A stretch of DNA of 64,000 nucleotides from assembly GCA_910584255.1 (NCBI GenBank), contig CAJTXV010000001.1, positions 81,411-145,410 on the forward strand, written 5' to 3'. Position 1 is the first letter of the stretch. Each line of letters starts with the position of its first letter. Below, one piece after another: positions 26,616-36,208 of the stretch. This DNA comes from an uncultured Bacilli bacterium. Its GTDB lineage: Bacteria; Bacillota_I; Bacilli_A; RF39; UBA660. A program made the translations under genes and the position numbers. The notes below the pieces were generated by a model that saw nothing but the letters and a program-made list of their open reading frames with translations, was not told where the DNA came from and did no database searches.

Positions 26616-28559
26616 TCAAATTGTATCTAATAGTTCATCTGTAAGATTCTTAGTTGTTAATAAAATTTCACCATTATCAAGTTTTTTTTCTTCTTCAAGA
26701 GTTATTTTTCTTGCCCTGAATTCTGGTTCTATCTTTACAAAACCTAATCCTAATTCTTTAAATAGTTGCTGCTTTCTTCTGGTCTCTTTAGTTTTCCTCC
26801 TTTCTATCTCATGCACATATTTATTTTGAATTGTTCCTTTTTCATCCCATGCTTCAAACAATTCTCCATATCTAGGATGTTTTGACAAGTCAAACATTTT
26901 TGAATAAAAAGGTCGAAGACCTGATACTAATAAAATACAATATCCTTTTTCCATTCTGGCAATTTCATCAATAAAAGCTAATTCTCTACCAACTACATCC
27001 CAATTAGTAGAAGAAGAACCTTGTTTTGAATAAGTTCTACCAGATGACTTTTTATACCATGTTTTTTTTCCAAGCATTGATGACATGTATTCTAATGTTT
27101 CCTTAGATCTTGATCCCATAAACAAAACGTAATCACAACAATCTAATGCTGTTTCCCAGTTATCTTTATATACTTTCTTTAACTGACTTAAACTTTGTAA
27201 ACATGTTGTTATACCACAATTAAGTCCACGAACGTATGCTAAGTTTTCCAGGTATCTTGGTATAACTCCTAGCTGACTCCATTCTTCGCAGTAGACCTGA
27301 CAAGGAGTTGCTAAAGAACCATTGTTATGGTTAGCATTATAATCTATAATAGAAAATATCTGAGTATACATAATACTAGCAATAAAATTAAATGTACTGT
27401 CATTAGGACTATTAATTATAAAATAGGCAATTTTTCCTTTATCTCCTTTAGCTCCAATACGATTTAATTCCATAGTATCATCAACAGTAATTGATTCTAA
27501 TTCAGCTATATTAAATGGAGATAATCTTGCTGATGCAGTAATAATAATGGTACTCATCATTTTAGTTGATGAAGCTGAGACTTTAAAATGTTTCCATTGT
27601 TTAATCCCTATATTATTAGGGTCTTTTGTTTCCCAAACCTTAAACATATTACCTAAAACTGAATCGCCATTTTTATCAGGTTCAGCTAACCTTATTAATT
27701 CAAGTACAGTTTTAAAATTTCTATCCTTTTCTTCATAATTAAAAATTACATAATAAATAATGCTTTGAAGAAACATAGATTCACAACGTTCCCAAAAAGG
27801 ATCTCCTGTGTTTGACTCAATCGTTTCACTTTTTGTATTTAACATTAAAGTGTTAATCAATGTCATAACATCATCTTCTGCTATCCACTCTTCCCCTTCA
27901 GAATTTTCATCTACATATCTATTTACTTTTTTTATATAAAGTAAAGGATTAAAATGATCAGACTTATATTTTTCTACTAAATTTAAAACTCGAATATCAT
28001 AACCTTTATTTACTAAAGACATACCACAATCACGAAGTAATTCTCCCTTTGGATCAGTCATTACAATTGTTTCGCCATTAGCACTCAGTAAATTTGGCTT
28101 AAAATAATATCTAGATTTTCCAGTACCAGGTCTACCAATCAAAATAACATTACGATTTCTTTGAGATACTTTCATATTTTTTGAAAAAAGTTCAGTAGAA
28201 GTAAAGATTTGATTGTTTTCAAAATCGCTATCACGATATTTTAGCGTGGCTTTAGGTTCTTCCCACTCTGAGCTGCCATGAGTATCTTCTTGTATATTTT
28301 TCTTATTTTGTATTATATAACTATAAATAATCATTACTACAAACATTCCAACAAATAAAGAAGTTGAAATAGTTTTAGCATTTAAAATAACTGGAGTTGT
28401 AATCACATGAAGTTTATCTAATGCTTCAGTAAGATATTCAAATTTAAACTCGCCATTTATTTCAGAGAGACTACTAACTCTAAGAGCATAATATGAGGCA
28501 ATTAAAAAAATTATAAAAATAATCCATTTACTACCTTTATGAACTCTTTTAATGAGCAA
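26616..28559 (-). CDS. virD4: VirD4/TraG-type coupling ATPase
   Basis: 647 residues. Two N-terminal membrane segments, Walker A GRPGTGKSRYYFKPNLL (about residue 140), and a Walker B-like YCEEWSQLG. It recruits the relaxosome and any protein substrates to the channel. The TTG start lies inside the end of the PcfB-like gene (11-base overlap). It is the obvious candidate reader for the acidic tails on its neighbours; it lacks one itself. Confidence 0.93.
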   Translation of the reverse strand: MLIKRVHKGSKWIIFIIFLIASYYALRVSSLSEINGEFKFEYLTEALDKLHVITTPVILNAKTISTSLFVGMFVVMIIYSYIIQNKKNIQEDTHGSSEWEEPKATLKYRDSDFENNQIFTSTELFSKNMKVSQRNRNVILIGRPGTGKSRYYFKPNLLSANGETIVMTDPKGELLRDCGMSLVNKGYDIRVLNLVEKYKSDHFNPLLYIKKVNRYVDENSEGEEWIAEDDVMTLINTLMLNTKSETIESNTGDPFWERCESMFLQSIIYYVIFNYEEKDRNFKTVLELIRLAEPDKNGDSVLGNMFKVWETKDPNNIGIKQWKHFKVSASSTKMMSTIIITASARLSPFNIAELESITVDDTMELNRIGAKGDKGKIAYFIINSPNDSTFNFIASIMYTQIFSIIDYNANHNNGSLATPCQVYCEEWSQLGVIPRYLENLAYVRGLNCGITTCLQSLSQLKKVYKDNWETALDCCDYVLFMGSRSKETLEYMSSMLGKKTWYKKSSGRTYSKQGSSSTNWDVVGRELAFIDEIARMEKGYCILLVSGLRPFYSKMFDLSKHPRYGELFEAWDEKGTIQNKYVHEIERRKTKETRRKQQLFKELGLGFVKIEPEFRARKITLEEEKKLDNGEILLTTKNLTDELLDTI

Positions 28560-29757
28560 TTTCTAATTCCTCTTCCTTATCTATAACTTTTTCTATTGGA
28601 TTATTTTTTTCAGCAAATTCATCTGCCTCTTTGACTAAATCTGCTGTTTTGGATTTTTTTTTACTATTTTCATCAACTAATTTCTTTGTATCAGTTTCTT
28701 TAACAATTGCAATAATTTTTCCATCTGGTTGATGAACTGCTGCATAATCCTTACTTTTATATTTTTCTTTAAATAATTTGTAATCATTAAAATCATCTAA
28801 TTCTAGTTGAATAATATCATTAATATTGCTTTCTGATTCAATATCTCTAGCACCATTTATACCACATTCTTTAATTGGACTATCAAGTGGAGCAAATGAC
28901 TTATATTCTTCTAAATCATCTGAAGAAATTGCAATAATCATTTCTTTATCATTATAAACCACTGCTCCATGACTTCGTAAATCAAAGAGTTGTTCTCTTA
29001 TCTCACAATATTGTTCTTTTGTGATAACTTGACTACAATAATTTTTTTGATAATCTTTAACTGCACATGATCCAAAATCCTCACCTATTTTATTTAAAGC
29101 ATCAACACTTAAATTCATTCCACGAGGAACTAAAGGTTCATAATCTTTTTCATCAATAACTCCATCTTTATTTATATCTACAAGTTCACTTTTTGAATAT
29201 TGTTTTACTCTATTTGGTGGTATTTTCTCTAGTTGCTCATTTAAAAAAGATAGCTTACTTTTATTAAAAATTAATACATATCTATCATCTAAATTCTTTT
29301 GTTCATCTTCTATAGATAACTTTTTATATTTTTCAGCTTGTGCTTTACATATATTATGAAGAAAAGAAATTTTTTGAAATGTTTTTTTTCTTTCATTCCA
29401 TTTTTGATATTTAATTTCGTTTTTAGCTAACTTTTCTTGTTTATGAAGTGATTGATTTTTCCCTTCTTCTCCACTTGGGTCCATTTTTCTGATTCCCATT
29501 AATACATTATTTTCTCGACATGCTGTAATAATTTGTTTCGCCTCAGCTTTCGTAAGTGGTGGTGTTACATAAAGTTCTTTTGTAGGACCATCGTTACGAA
29601 GGGCTTTCATAGAAGAAGAAAAATGCTTCTGATAATATCTTTTTATTCGCTTTATGAATTTACCAAAAAATTTTGCAAATATTTTAGTAGATTTTCCAGA
29701 TACTGTAACAGTTTTCTCGGCTGTGTGTTCTAGGTCATGTTTCGCATTACCATCCAT
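28549..29757 (-). CDS. PcfB/DUF3801-like relaxosome or coupling accessory protein with EF-hand loop and acidic tail
   Basis: 402 residues. The N-terminal 100 resemble DUF3801/PcfB (KSTKIFAKFFGKFIKRIKRYY, then LTKAEAKQIITACRENNVL), which help dock DNA or relaxase to VirD4. Residues 194-205 form a perfect EF-hand or dockerin-type calcium loop (DINKDGVIDEKD), unusual in a cytoplasmic protein. Two short repeats with IIAIS and IIAIV follow. It ends KEEELEIAH. Located immediately before virD4. Confidence 0.75.
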   Translation of the reverse strand: MDGNAKHDLEHTAEKTVTVSGKSTKIFAKFFGKFIKRIKRYYQKHFSSSMKALRNDGPTKELYVTPPLTKAEAKQIITACRENNVLMGIRKMDPSGEEGKNQSLHKQEKLAKNEIKYQKWNERKKTFQKISFLHNICKAQAEKYKKLSIEDEQKNLDDRYVLIFNKSKLSFLNEQLEKIPPNRVKQYSKSELVDINKDGVIDEKDYEPLVPRGMNLSVDALNKIGEDFGSCAVKDYQKNYCSQVITKEQYCEIREQLFDLRSHGAVVYNDKEMIIAISSDDLEEYKSFAPLDSPIKECGINGARDIESESNINDIIQLELDDFNDYKLFKEKYKSKDYAAVHQPDGKIIAIVKETDTKKLVDENSKKKSKTADLVKEADEFAEKNNPIEKVIDKEEELEIAH

Positions 29758-29759
29758 TA

Positions 29760-32700
29760 TTATGCTGCCTCCTTTTCTATCATTGGAATTTCTTGTATAA
29801 CACTTTCTTCTACAGAAGAATTAGCAATAGTATTTTCAAGTAACATATTATTATATGATTCATAAATTTTACTTCCATCATAATGATCGATATATTCGCC
29901 ACTTGTATTTCTGAATCCTATTTGCTCTTGTTTTGAAAGTTCTACAATTACAGATTCCTGATCAATTTTAGTTTTTACTATATTTACATTTAAATATCCT
30001 GAAATATTGTCTATCGTTAAAGGTATTTCAACAAAATTAGAATCAATTTTACACTTATATTTTGGAATAGTTATAGAAAGTGATTCTTTCTTTTTTTGCC
30101 CCTTTGGATAAAATAGTTTTAAATATTTAGTGATTTCATTAAAAGATAACTTCTTTTCAAATGTTTTCTTAAATCCTTCCAACTTATATTGAGATATGCC
30201 ATAATTTCCAAAGAAATTTTTCCTTGGATAAACAATCAAATAGCTTTTATCATCGGTCCAAACACAATTCTTTTTGATAACAAACAATAAAGTTGAAGGA
30301 TTATCTGTTTTAATATAGAACCCTTTTTCAGTTTCTAAATATATTTTTGAACTATATACCCTACTAATTATTTCATTATATTTTGAAGTATAATTATTAT
30401 CATAAACAATACTATCTGTTGGATTTTCTTTTACTTCCTGGATTATTTCATTACTGGGAATTTCTTCTTTTTTTGTCTTATCTTCCCATTTGCTTTTCAA
30501 ATTATAAAATGATTTATCATAGATATATTTACCATTTATATCATATATCTTATAAGTTTCACCATATTTTAATTTGGTATAAAATATTTCATCGCTATCT
30601 TTCCAATCACATTCATTTTTAGGAATATACATGTATTCTTTTGCACCTGTATTTGGAATTCTAACAAAATAATGAGTATCAGTATCAAGATCAGGACGTA
30701 ATAGCACCTGATTTACTGAAAATTCAAAATCTTTTTTTAACTCTTTGATTTGCTCTATATCTTTGTTAATTGTAGATGCTTCTTTTTGTTCTTCTTCATT
30801 CGTAATAACATTACTTTTATCCAAATTAAGTTTATTATCTAGGTTATTAAAAAAAAGAACTGTCTTATAATTTCCAGTCTTTCCTTTAAATTTATCATCT
30901 ATGAAATCTTTATCGATATTTAAAAATAAATTACCATACTTAAAAAATTGCATTTTATTTTTATTTAAAAATAATCTTTGTTTAATATTACCTTTAATTA
31001 TATCTAAAGTTTTATTGTTGTAAGAAAGAATTCCATCAATATCACTTTCATTATTAATAATATAAAGTTCCTCAACCTCTTCTAAAGCAAGTTTTTCTTC
31101 ATCGCTCAAGCTATCTTCAAATTGTTTAATAACCATTTGAATTTGATTTTCTTTTAGATTAATTTTAGCACTACCATTGGAATTCTTAATATAAGTTTGT
31201 TGAAAAATATCAACATATTTAAAACGATTTAATGTCTCATAATCATTATATTCCTTATTATCTTTTAAAAATTCAGCTAGTAATACTTCAGTATTTAAAG
31301 AAGCAGAACTTGGATCTAAATAATAATCAGGATTACTATTGAATAATGACACTAATCTTTTTTCAATAGTTTCCTTATGGTTATTAAAATAAACAGATAA
31401 TACCTTATCATCCATTCTTGAAATCTTAGATAATAACTCTGTATATAAAAAATTAGTCATAGCTTTTGCAGTTAAATTATCAATTACATTTGCTTTGTTT
31501 TCAATTTTCTTAGGATACATAATTTCATCAAGCTCTTGCTTATTAAATTCAGTATAATCCATGATATATTCTTTAAACAAAGCATCATCATAAGTATTAG
31601 TAATTAATTTATCTTTTTTTAATGTTTTATATATTTCATAGATATTCTCTACTTTAAACTCAATATCTTTAAAATATTTATGATCTAATAAGAATCTAAA
31701 CCCAGAAACTTTTGACTTTTGTATATCCATAAAAGCGATATTTTTTTCAGATAAGTTTCCAAAATCCTTATAATCACCTATTTTAGAAAAATCTAATACA
31801 TCTACTTTAATTCCTTTTTGCAATAACTCAGGGATTACTTTTATCATAGCATCATGACCTGCTTTGTCATTATCTAAAGCTAAAGTAATAGTGGAATGAT
31901 TCTTTTGGATTAAGTTTAAATGTTCATCAGAAAGAGCAACACCCATAGTAGCTACTACATTCTCAAATCCAATTCTTTTTGCTCCTGCAACATCTAAAAA
32001 ACCTTCAACAATAATTATTTCATTATTATAAGCTAATGGTTTTGCATTAACAAAATTATATAATAATTCTCTCTTCTTAAAAATATCAGTTTCCTCAGTA
32101 TGCAAATACTTAATTTCCTCATTTTTGATACCTCTTCCAGCAAAAGAAACAATATTACCTTTTTCATCTTGAATTGGAAACATAATTCGATTAGTAAAAG
32201 ATTCTTGGATATTTCCATAGGAATCATATCTTAAATAACCTAGTTTCAATAAATCTTCTCTTTTAATTTTATCATTTTTCTCAGCAATTTTTAGTAATTG
32301 TCCTTTTTCGGAATAACCTAAGTTAAGTTCTTCTATTTGCTTATCCTCAACATTTCTGCCATGAAGATAATCTAAGGGTTCTTTATCAATAACAGTTAAA
32401 TTATAATTAAACAAACGTGCTAAATATTTATTAATTTCTAGCAATCTTTTTTCTTCTTCCGAATATTTTCTTGCTGAAATTTTATACTGATTATCATAAT
32501 TTTTCTTGTTTAATCGTGATACATCAATATTTAAATTACAAATTTCTACTACTTTAGCAAGAGTTTGATTATAAGATAAATCCACATTATTCACTTGTTT
32601 TTCATACTTTTGAACAAATGATATAACATTTCCTGTTACTCCACACGAAAAACAAGTTGCAATATTTTTTTTGGGTTTTACACTTAAACTAGCATGAGTA

Positions 32701-32810
32701 TCATTATGAAAAGGACACAAAGCTTTATTATTATGATTTAATTGAAGACCATAATAATTAAATACGTCTACCATCTTTGCTTGATCTAAAATATCTCGAT
32801 ATAGACTTAT
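29760..32810 (-). CDS. DnaG-type DNA primase; likely AUA start
   Basis: 1016 residues if it starts at ATA 32810, six bases after AGGGG; the frame then reads SLYRDILDQAKMVDVF, the usual DnaG-like opening. The first ATG (32774) lacks a ribosome binding site and cuts this helix. A CHC2 zinc finger (CPFHND, then CFSCG) is followed by the TOPRIM domain (IIIVEGFLDVAGAKR, then LALDNDKAGHDA). A long C-terminal region follows with two beta modules (VRIPNTGAKEYMYIPKN and a YLETEKGFYIKT block) related to the relaxase C-terminus. It should prime the complementary strand after transfer. Confidence 0.88.
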   Translation of the reverse strand: MSLYRDILDQAKMVDVFNYYGLQLNHNNKALCPFHNDTHASLSVKPKKNIATCFSCGVTGNVISFVQKYEKQVNNVDLSYNQTLAKVVEICNLNIDVSRLNKKNYDNQYKISARKYSEEEKRLLEINKYLARLFNYNLTVIDKEPLDYLHGRNVEDKQIEELNLGYSEKGQLLKIAEKNDKIKREDLLKLGYLRYDSYGNIQESFTNRIMFPIQDEKGNIVSFAGRGIKNEEIKYLHTEETDIFKKRELLYNFVNAKPLAYNNEIIIVEGFLDVAGAKRIGFENVVATMGVALSDEHLNLIQKNHSTITLALDNDKAGHDAMIKVIPELLQKGIKVDVLDFSKIGDYKDFGNLSEKNIAFMDIQKSKVSGFRFLLDHKYFKDIEFKVENIYEIYKTLKKDKLITNTYDDALFKEYIMDYTEFNKQELDEIMYPKKIENKANVIDNLTAKAMTNFLYTELLSKISRMDDKVLSVYFNNHKETIEKRLVSLFNSNPDYYLDPSSASLNTEVLLAEFLKDNKEYNDYETLNRFKYVDIFQQTYIKNSNGSAKINLKENQIQMVIKQFEDSLSDEEKLALEEVEELYIINNESDIDGILSYNNKTLDIIKGNIKQRLFLNKNKMQFFKYGNLFLNIDKDFIDDKFKGKTGNYKTVLFFNNLDNKLNLDKSNVITNEEEQKEASTINKDIEQIKELKKDFEFSVNQVLLRPDLDTDTHYFVRIPNTGAKEYMYIPKNECDWKDSDEIFYTKLKYGETYKIYDINGKYIYDKSFYNLKSKWEDKTKKEEIPSNEIIQEVKENPTDSIVYDNNYTSKYNEIISRVYSSKIYLETEKGFYIKTDNPSTLLFVIKKNCVWTDDKSYLIVYPRKNFFGNYGISQYKLEGFKKTFEKKLSFNEITKYLKLFYPKGQKKKESLSITIPKYKCKIDSNFVEIPLTIDNISGYLNVNIVKTKIDQESVIVELSKQEQIGFRNTSGEYIDHYDGSKIYESYNNMLLENTIANSSVEESVIQEIPMIEKEAA

Positions 32811-32831
32811 TTTTATCCCCTACCTTTCTTT

Positions 32832-33710
32832 CTACATCCCTAGTTCTAATTCCAAATCATACTCTTCATTTTCTTTGCAAGGAATAGATTCTAATAATAA
32901 TTCAGCTTCATTTCGACATTTGTATAATAATTCATTATTTAAATCAGATAATAAATGAACAAAAAAATCAGCATTATATACAATTTTACTTATTGGTAAT
33001 GAAGTGTTAGAATCCTTAGTTGATTCATATAGATTTTCTATATATTTGTCTTTATCAAATTCTCGATAATATTTTTGTATTGCTCTAATTATAGTAGAAG
33101 GTTTATTTTCATCAACATGAATTGTAAATGAAAATTCTCTAAGGAATGAATCGAAGTTCCATATATTATTATCCACTTTAGTATCAAATCCATAGTCTTT
33201 TATAATTTTTTGAAATGTTTTTAAAGGCACTACATCAATATCTATATTTTCTCGTTCTTTATAATATCTACCAATTTTAAGTTTTTTAAAGATATTATCT
33301 CTATCTGAAAATCTATCACTCGTTGAGTATCTTAATAAATTTTCTTCTAGTTTTTTTAAATCATAATTGTAATAATCTTTATATCCCTCAATATTATAAT
33401 GGGCAATATCCCCACATGCCAAAGTAAAAAAGTTATACAATGTTTTACTTAGATTTTCCAAAGTTCCAGTTTTTTGTAATTTTCTATACTCTTTAACTAT
33501 TTTATTCAATGAATATACATTATTTCCATTGTATAATATATCAGATTTAAACTTTTTGGTATCCATACATTGCTGAATTATAATTCTATCCTTGGATTCA
33601 ATTCCAGTCAAATCTAATCCTTCCAAAATATTTTTTTCTGATTCGATTACAGAACTATTACCAGACAAAGTAATTATACTTCCATTTTTATTTATTTTAA
33701 TATTATTCAA
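32832..33710 (-). CDS. Soluble hypothetical protein with acidic tail
   Basis: 292 residues, helical, no membrane segment. It ends EEYDLELELGM, a hydrophobic/acidic variant of the tail. It lies directly before the primase gene. Not recognised. Confidence 0.7.
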   Translation of the reverse strand: MNNIKINKNGSIITLSGNSSVIESEKNILEGLDLTGIESKDRIIIQQCMDTKKFKSDILYNGNNVYSLNKIVKEYRKLQKTGTLENLSKTLYNFFTLACGDIAHYNIEGYKDYYNYDLKKLEENLLRYSTSDRFSDRDNIFKKLKIGRYYKERENIDIDVVPLKTFQKIIKDYGFDTKVDNNIWNFDSFLREFSFTIHVDENKPSTIIRAIQKYYREFDKDKYIENLYESTKDSNTSLPISKIVYNADFFVHLLSDLNNELLYKCRNEAELLLESIPCKENEEYDLELELGM

Positions 33711-33719
33711 TTAGCCCTC

Positions 33720-34130
33720 CTATTTTTCAATTTCTATTTCTTCAACTTCATTCTTGATATTTTTTTCTATTTCTTTTTGTTTGTTTCTTTCAATCATATT
33801 TCTGGCATCTCTTGCAATATTATTCCAATTTGTATAATGTGTTATTGATCTTCCAATTATTTTAGGATTTTTCATAATATTAAGTGCAACATTATTATAA
33901 TTTCTATATTTAAAAGCTGCTAAATCATTTATCATAAGACTAATATATCTGTCTTCTTCTTTATCCTTTAATATTGCTGAAAATACATAATGATCTTTGT
34001 GATAAGAATAAACTTCTAAATTATATTTAGACACTTGCTGCTTTAAATCTCTTATCATTTGATTTGGATAATCTTCATATATTTCTTTTGTTTTAAGGAT
34101 TCTCGTTTCTAGCCATTCTTGATAATTCAT
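33720..34130 (-). CDS. Soluble hypothetical protein with acidic tail
   Basis: 136 residues, helical ends and a short beta centre (HYVFSAILKDKEEDRYISLM). It ends EVEEIEIEK. The GAGGAGG-type site for it lies inside the overlapping small membrane gene. Function unknown. Confidence 0.7.
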   Translation of the reverse strand: MNYQEWLETRILKTKEIYEDYPNQMIRDLKQQVSKYNLEVYSYHKDHYVFSAILKDKEEDRYISLMINDLAAFKYRNYNNVALNIMKNPKIIGRSITHYTNWNNIARDARNMIERNKQKEIEKNIKNEVEEIEIEK

Positions 34131-34242
34131 AATTTTCCTCCTCTATAGCACATTTTCCTGATACAACACAACATGAATATAATACTAAGATAATAAAAGC
34201 AACTACTAATACTACCAAAGATATAATTATAAAATTAATCAT
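34093..34242 (-). CDS. Small single-span membrane protein
   Basis: 49 residues starting at the ATG at 34242, after GAAAGGTG: a membrane segment (about 3-23), then YSCCVVSGKCAIEEENY. It fills the otherwise empty gap between two genes and runs into the start of the 33720 gene in another frame. Good ribosome binding site and typical single-span topology support it, but it is short. Confidence 0.5.
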   Translation of the reverse strand: MINFIIISLVVLVVAFIILVLYSCCVVSGKCAIEEENYELSRMARNENP

Positions 34243-34248
34243 TTAAAT

Positions 34249-35280
34249 TCACCTTTCTATTTCATAATCTTCTGTATTTACTTGGGATTCGATATTATGA
34301 CACATCTTATCAAATATTTCTTTATCCTTTTCAATGGCAATACTATTTCTTTTTGTATTAAAACAGGCAATAACAAAGTTTCCACTACCAGCAAACTGAT
34401 CAAGTAATGTTTCATAAGGTTTAGAAATGTACTCAATAATATTTTCTAAAAGACTTACTGGTTTTTCAGCTTCCATTACTTTCTCTTTTTTGCCTCTAGG
34501 TTGATAGTCAAAAGAAGTGGGAAGCATACCAGAAGTTCCTTTCATATAACAAACTTCTAATTCATTTTCTACCAATAGATCTCTAACTTCATAAGAATTT
34601 TTACCTTTAATATCAATATTATTTTTTAAGGCAGTTTCAATATTTTTTTTGGCATCCAATTTTAATGCTCTTGGTTCACCTTTAGAAAAAATCATAACAT
34701 CTTCTGAGTTTTTTGATTTTCTACCAGTATTTGCAATAAAAGTTCCTTTTATCCAAGGAACTTTTGCAAAATACTTAAAGCCACTTTTAATTGCCATCTC
34801 TTTTATTTTATAAAGATACTCAAAATTTATTTCAGATTCTTCAGGAAGAAACTCTACCATAAATGAACCATTTTTTAAAACTCGTTGTTTTTCATCAAAA
34901 TCTTTTTGATTATATTTAAACAATTCATAAGTTGCGAATTTTCTATTTCCTCCTGTAAGAGCTTTGTTTAAATCATAAGGATGATCAGTTATAATGCCAT
35001 CTATCGAATTAGATTCAATCATAGATAAGTCTCTTCCATCACCGTTAATTAATAAACAATTGTTTTGATTTCCATCAATTTGAGATGAAACTTTATAAAC
35101 ACCTCTTGATATTTTTTGAAACAATCCTTTATCTACACCCTCGTATATTCTTGCCCTAATTGATTCATTATTTACATTCAATTTATTCACCTTTTTAACC
35201 AATGTTGTAGCTTCTTGAATTGTAAATTGTTCTTCATCTAAAAAGTATTGAAACAAATTCATTTGGATACTATTATTCAT
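34249..35280 (-). CDS. Orphan DNA methyltransferase (N4/N6 class) with acidic tail
   Basis: 343 residues. An N-terminal winged-helix-like region (1-65) is followed by the methyltransferase with motif IV TDHPYD (about 98-103) before motif I DQFAGSGN (about 290-300), the beta-class order. DHPY replaces the common DPPY. It ends NTEDYEIER. Its start overlaps the PP-loop gene by 8 bases. Without a restriction partner it may protect or mark the element's DNA. Target sequence cannot be predicted. Confidence 0.85.
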   Translation of the reverse strand: MNNSIQMNLFQYFLDEEQFTIQEATTLVKKVNKLNVNNESIRARIYEGVDKGLFQKISRGVYKVSSQIDGNQNNCLLINGDGRDLSMIESNSIDGIITDHPYDLNKALTGGNRKFATYELFKYNQKDFDEKQRVLKNGSFMVEFLPEESEINFEYLYKIKEMAIKSGFKYFAKVPWIKGTFIANTGRKSKNSEDVMIFSKGEPRALKLDAKKNIETALKNNIDIKGKNSYEVRDLLVENELEVCYMKGTSGMLPTSFDYQPRGKKEKVMEAEKPVSLLENIIEYISKPYETLLDQFAGSGNFVIACFNTKRNSIAIEKDKEIFDKMCHNIESQVNTEDYEIER

Positions 35281-36145
35281 TTGACATATCCCATTTCTTT
35301 GTATCTATTCCCAACACAATATAGCTTTCCTTAAAATAATTGCATACAAATTTTCTTTGATTTTCATTTATTAAAGACAATTCTTTTTCTGTATCTCCTT
35401 TATAACTACCATAAGGGCAGCCCATACATCCAGTACGTTCAATATATTTATATACTTTAGGAATTTCTATTTTGTATTTTTCATATATCTCATCTAGCAA
35501 TTCATTAGTCAAATCATGAATTGGAGTAAACTTTTTATCTTTCGTAAAACAAGTAGTATACTGAGTTTTTCGTAACGCTCCTTCTGATTGTCTAACTCCC
35601 AAAATAGCTTTTTTGCCTGTTTCTTTTTCATATCTATGAAAAGGATCTTTTTTTAAATATTGACAGCATTTTGGACTAACTTTGTGCAATTTATCATTTA
35701 GTAATAAAGTTCTTGCTTTTTTATTCAAAGAAAAAGAGCTAGAATGTATTTTTCCATCTCTTCCAATAAATTTTCTTGAATTAACTCTTTCCATTAATGA
35801 TCTAGTTCTACATCCTCTCTGATACCTATCTATAAAATCATCCTGAATTTTACTAAAACATGGTATTCCATACTTTGCCTTTATTTCTAATGGCTTTATT
35901 CTTGGAAATAAAACTTTATCACTATTTTTAATTATTCTTTGTAAGATTTCATGATGCTCCATGTAGGTATTACACCCTACAATTTCTATACTGCTAAACT
36001 CTGGTGCATATTCTTTGATAAACCAATATAAAAAATGACTATCTTTCCCTCCACTATAGGATAAATAATATTTTTCTAATCCTATTTTCTTAATTTTGTT
36101 AAATTTGGATTTTAAATCTTCTAAATAAAAATCAACATTATCTAT
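35273..36145 (-). CDS. PP-loop ATPase, PAPS-reductase-like; likely AUA start
   Basis: 290 residues from ATA at 36145, eight bases after GGAGGGG. From the stop at about 36205 to the first ATG at 35962 the frame is open without ATG, GTG or TTG, and this stretch holds the essential PP-loop YLSYSGGKDSHF, so the protein cannot start at that ATG. Later motifs include SPKCCQYLKKDPF, GVRQSEGALRK and RTGCMGCPYG; the cysteines could bind an iron-sulfur cluster. Family members are common in phages and ICEs and relate to sulfur transfer (DndC is a distant relative). Overlaps the methyltransferase. Confidence 0.82.
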   Translation of the reverse strand: MDNVDFYLEDLKSKFNKIKKIGLEKYYLSYSGGKDSHFLYWFIKEYAPEFSSIEIVGCNTYMEHHEILQRIIKNSDKVLFPRIKPLEIKAKYGIPCFSKIQDDFIDRYQRGCRTRSLMERVNSRKFIGRDGKIHSSSFSLNKKARTLLLNDKLHKVSPKCCQYLKKDPFHRYEKETGKKAILGVRQSEGALRKTQYTTCFTKDKKFTPIHDLTNELLDEIYEKYKIEIPKVYKYIERTGCMGCPYGSYKGDTEKELSLINENQRKFVCNYFKESYIVLGIDTKKWDMSNE

Positions 36146-36208
36146 ATAAATTTCCCCTCCTTTTTTTACTTCATATAGTTCATGTATGAGTAATCCAAAT
36201 CTTTATTT

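Noticed and set aside
2034..35280. The acidic tails as a by-product of purine-rich ribosome binding sites of the next gene
   Set aside because: In many cases a separate AAAGGAG follows the stop codon, tails occur on genes with a gap downstream, and codon choice varies while the residues are kept.
34249..36145. A complete Dnd phosphorothioation system
   Set aside because: Only a PP-loop protein and a methyltransferase are present; no DndB, DndD, DndE or restriction genes were found.
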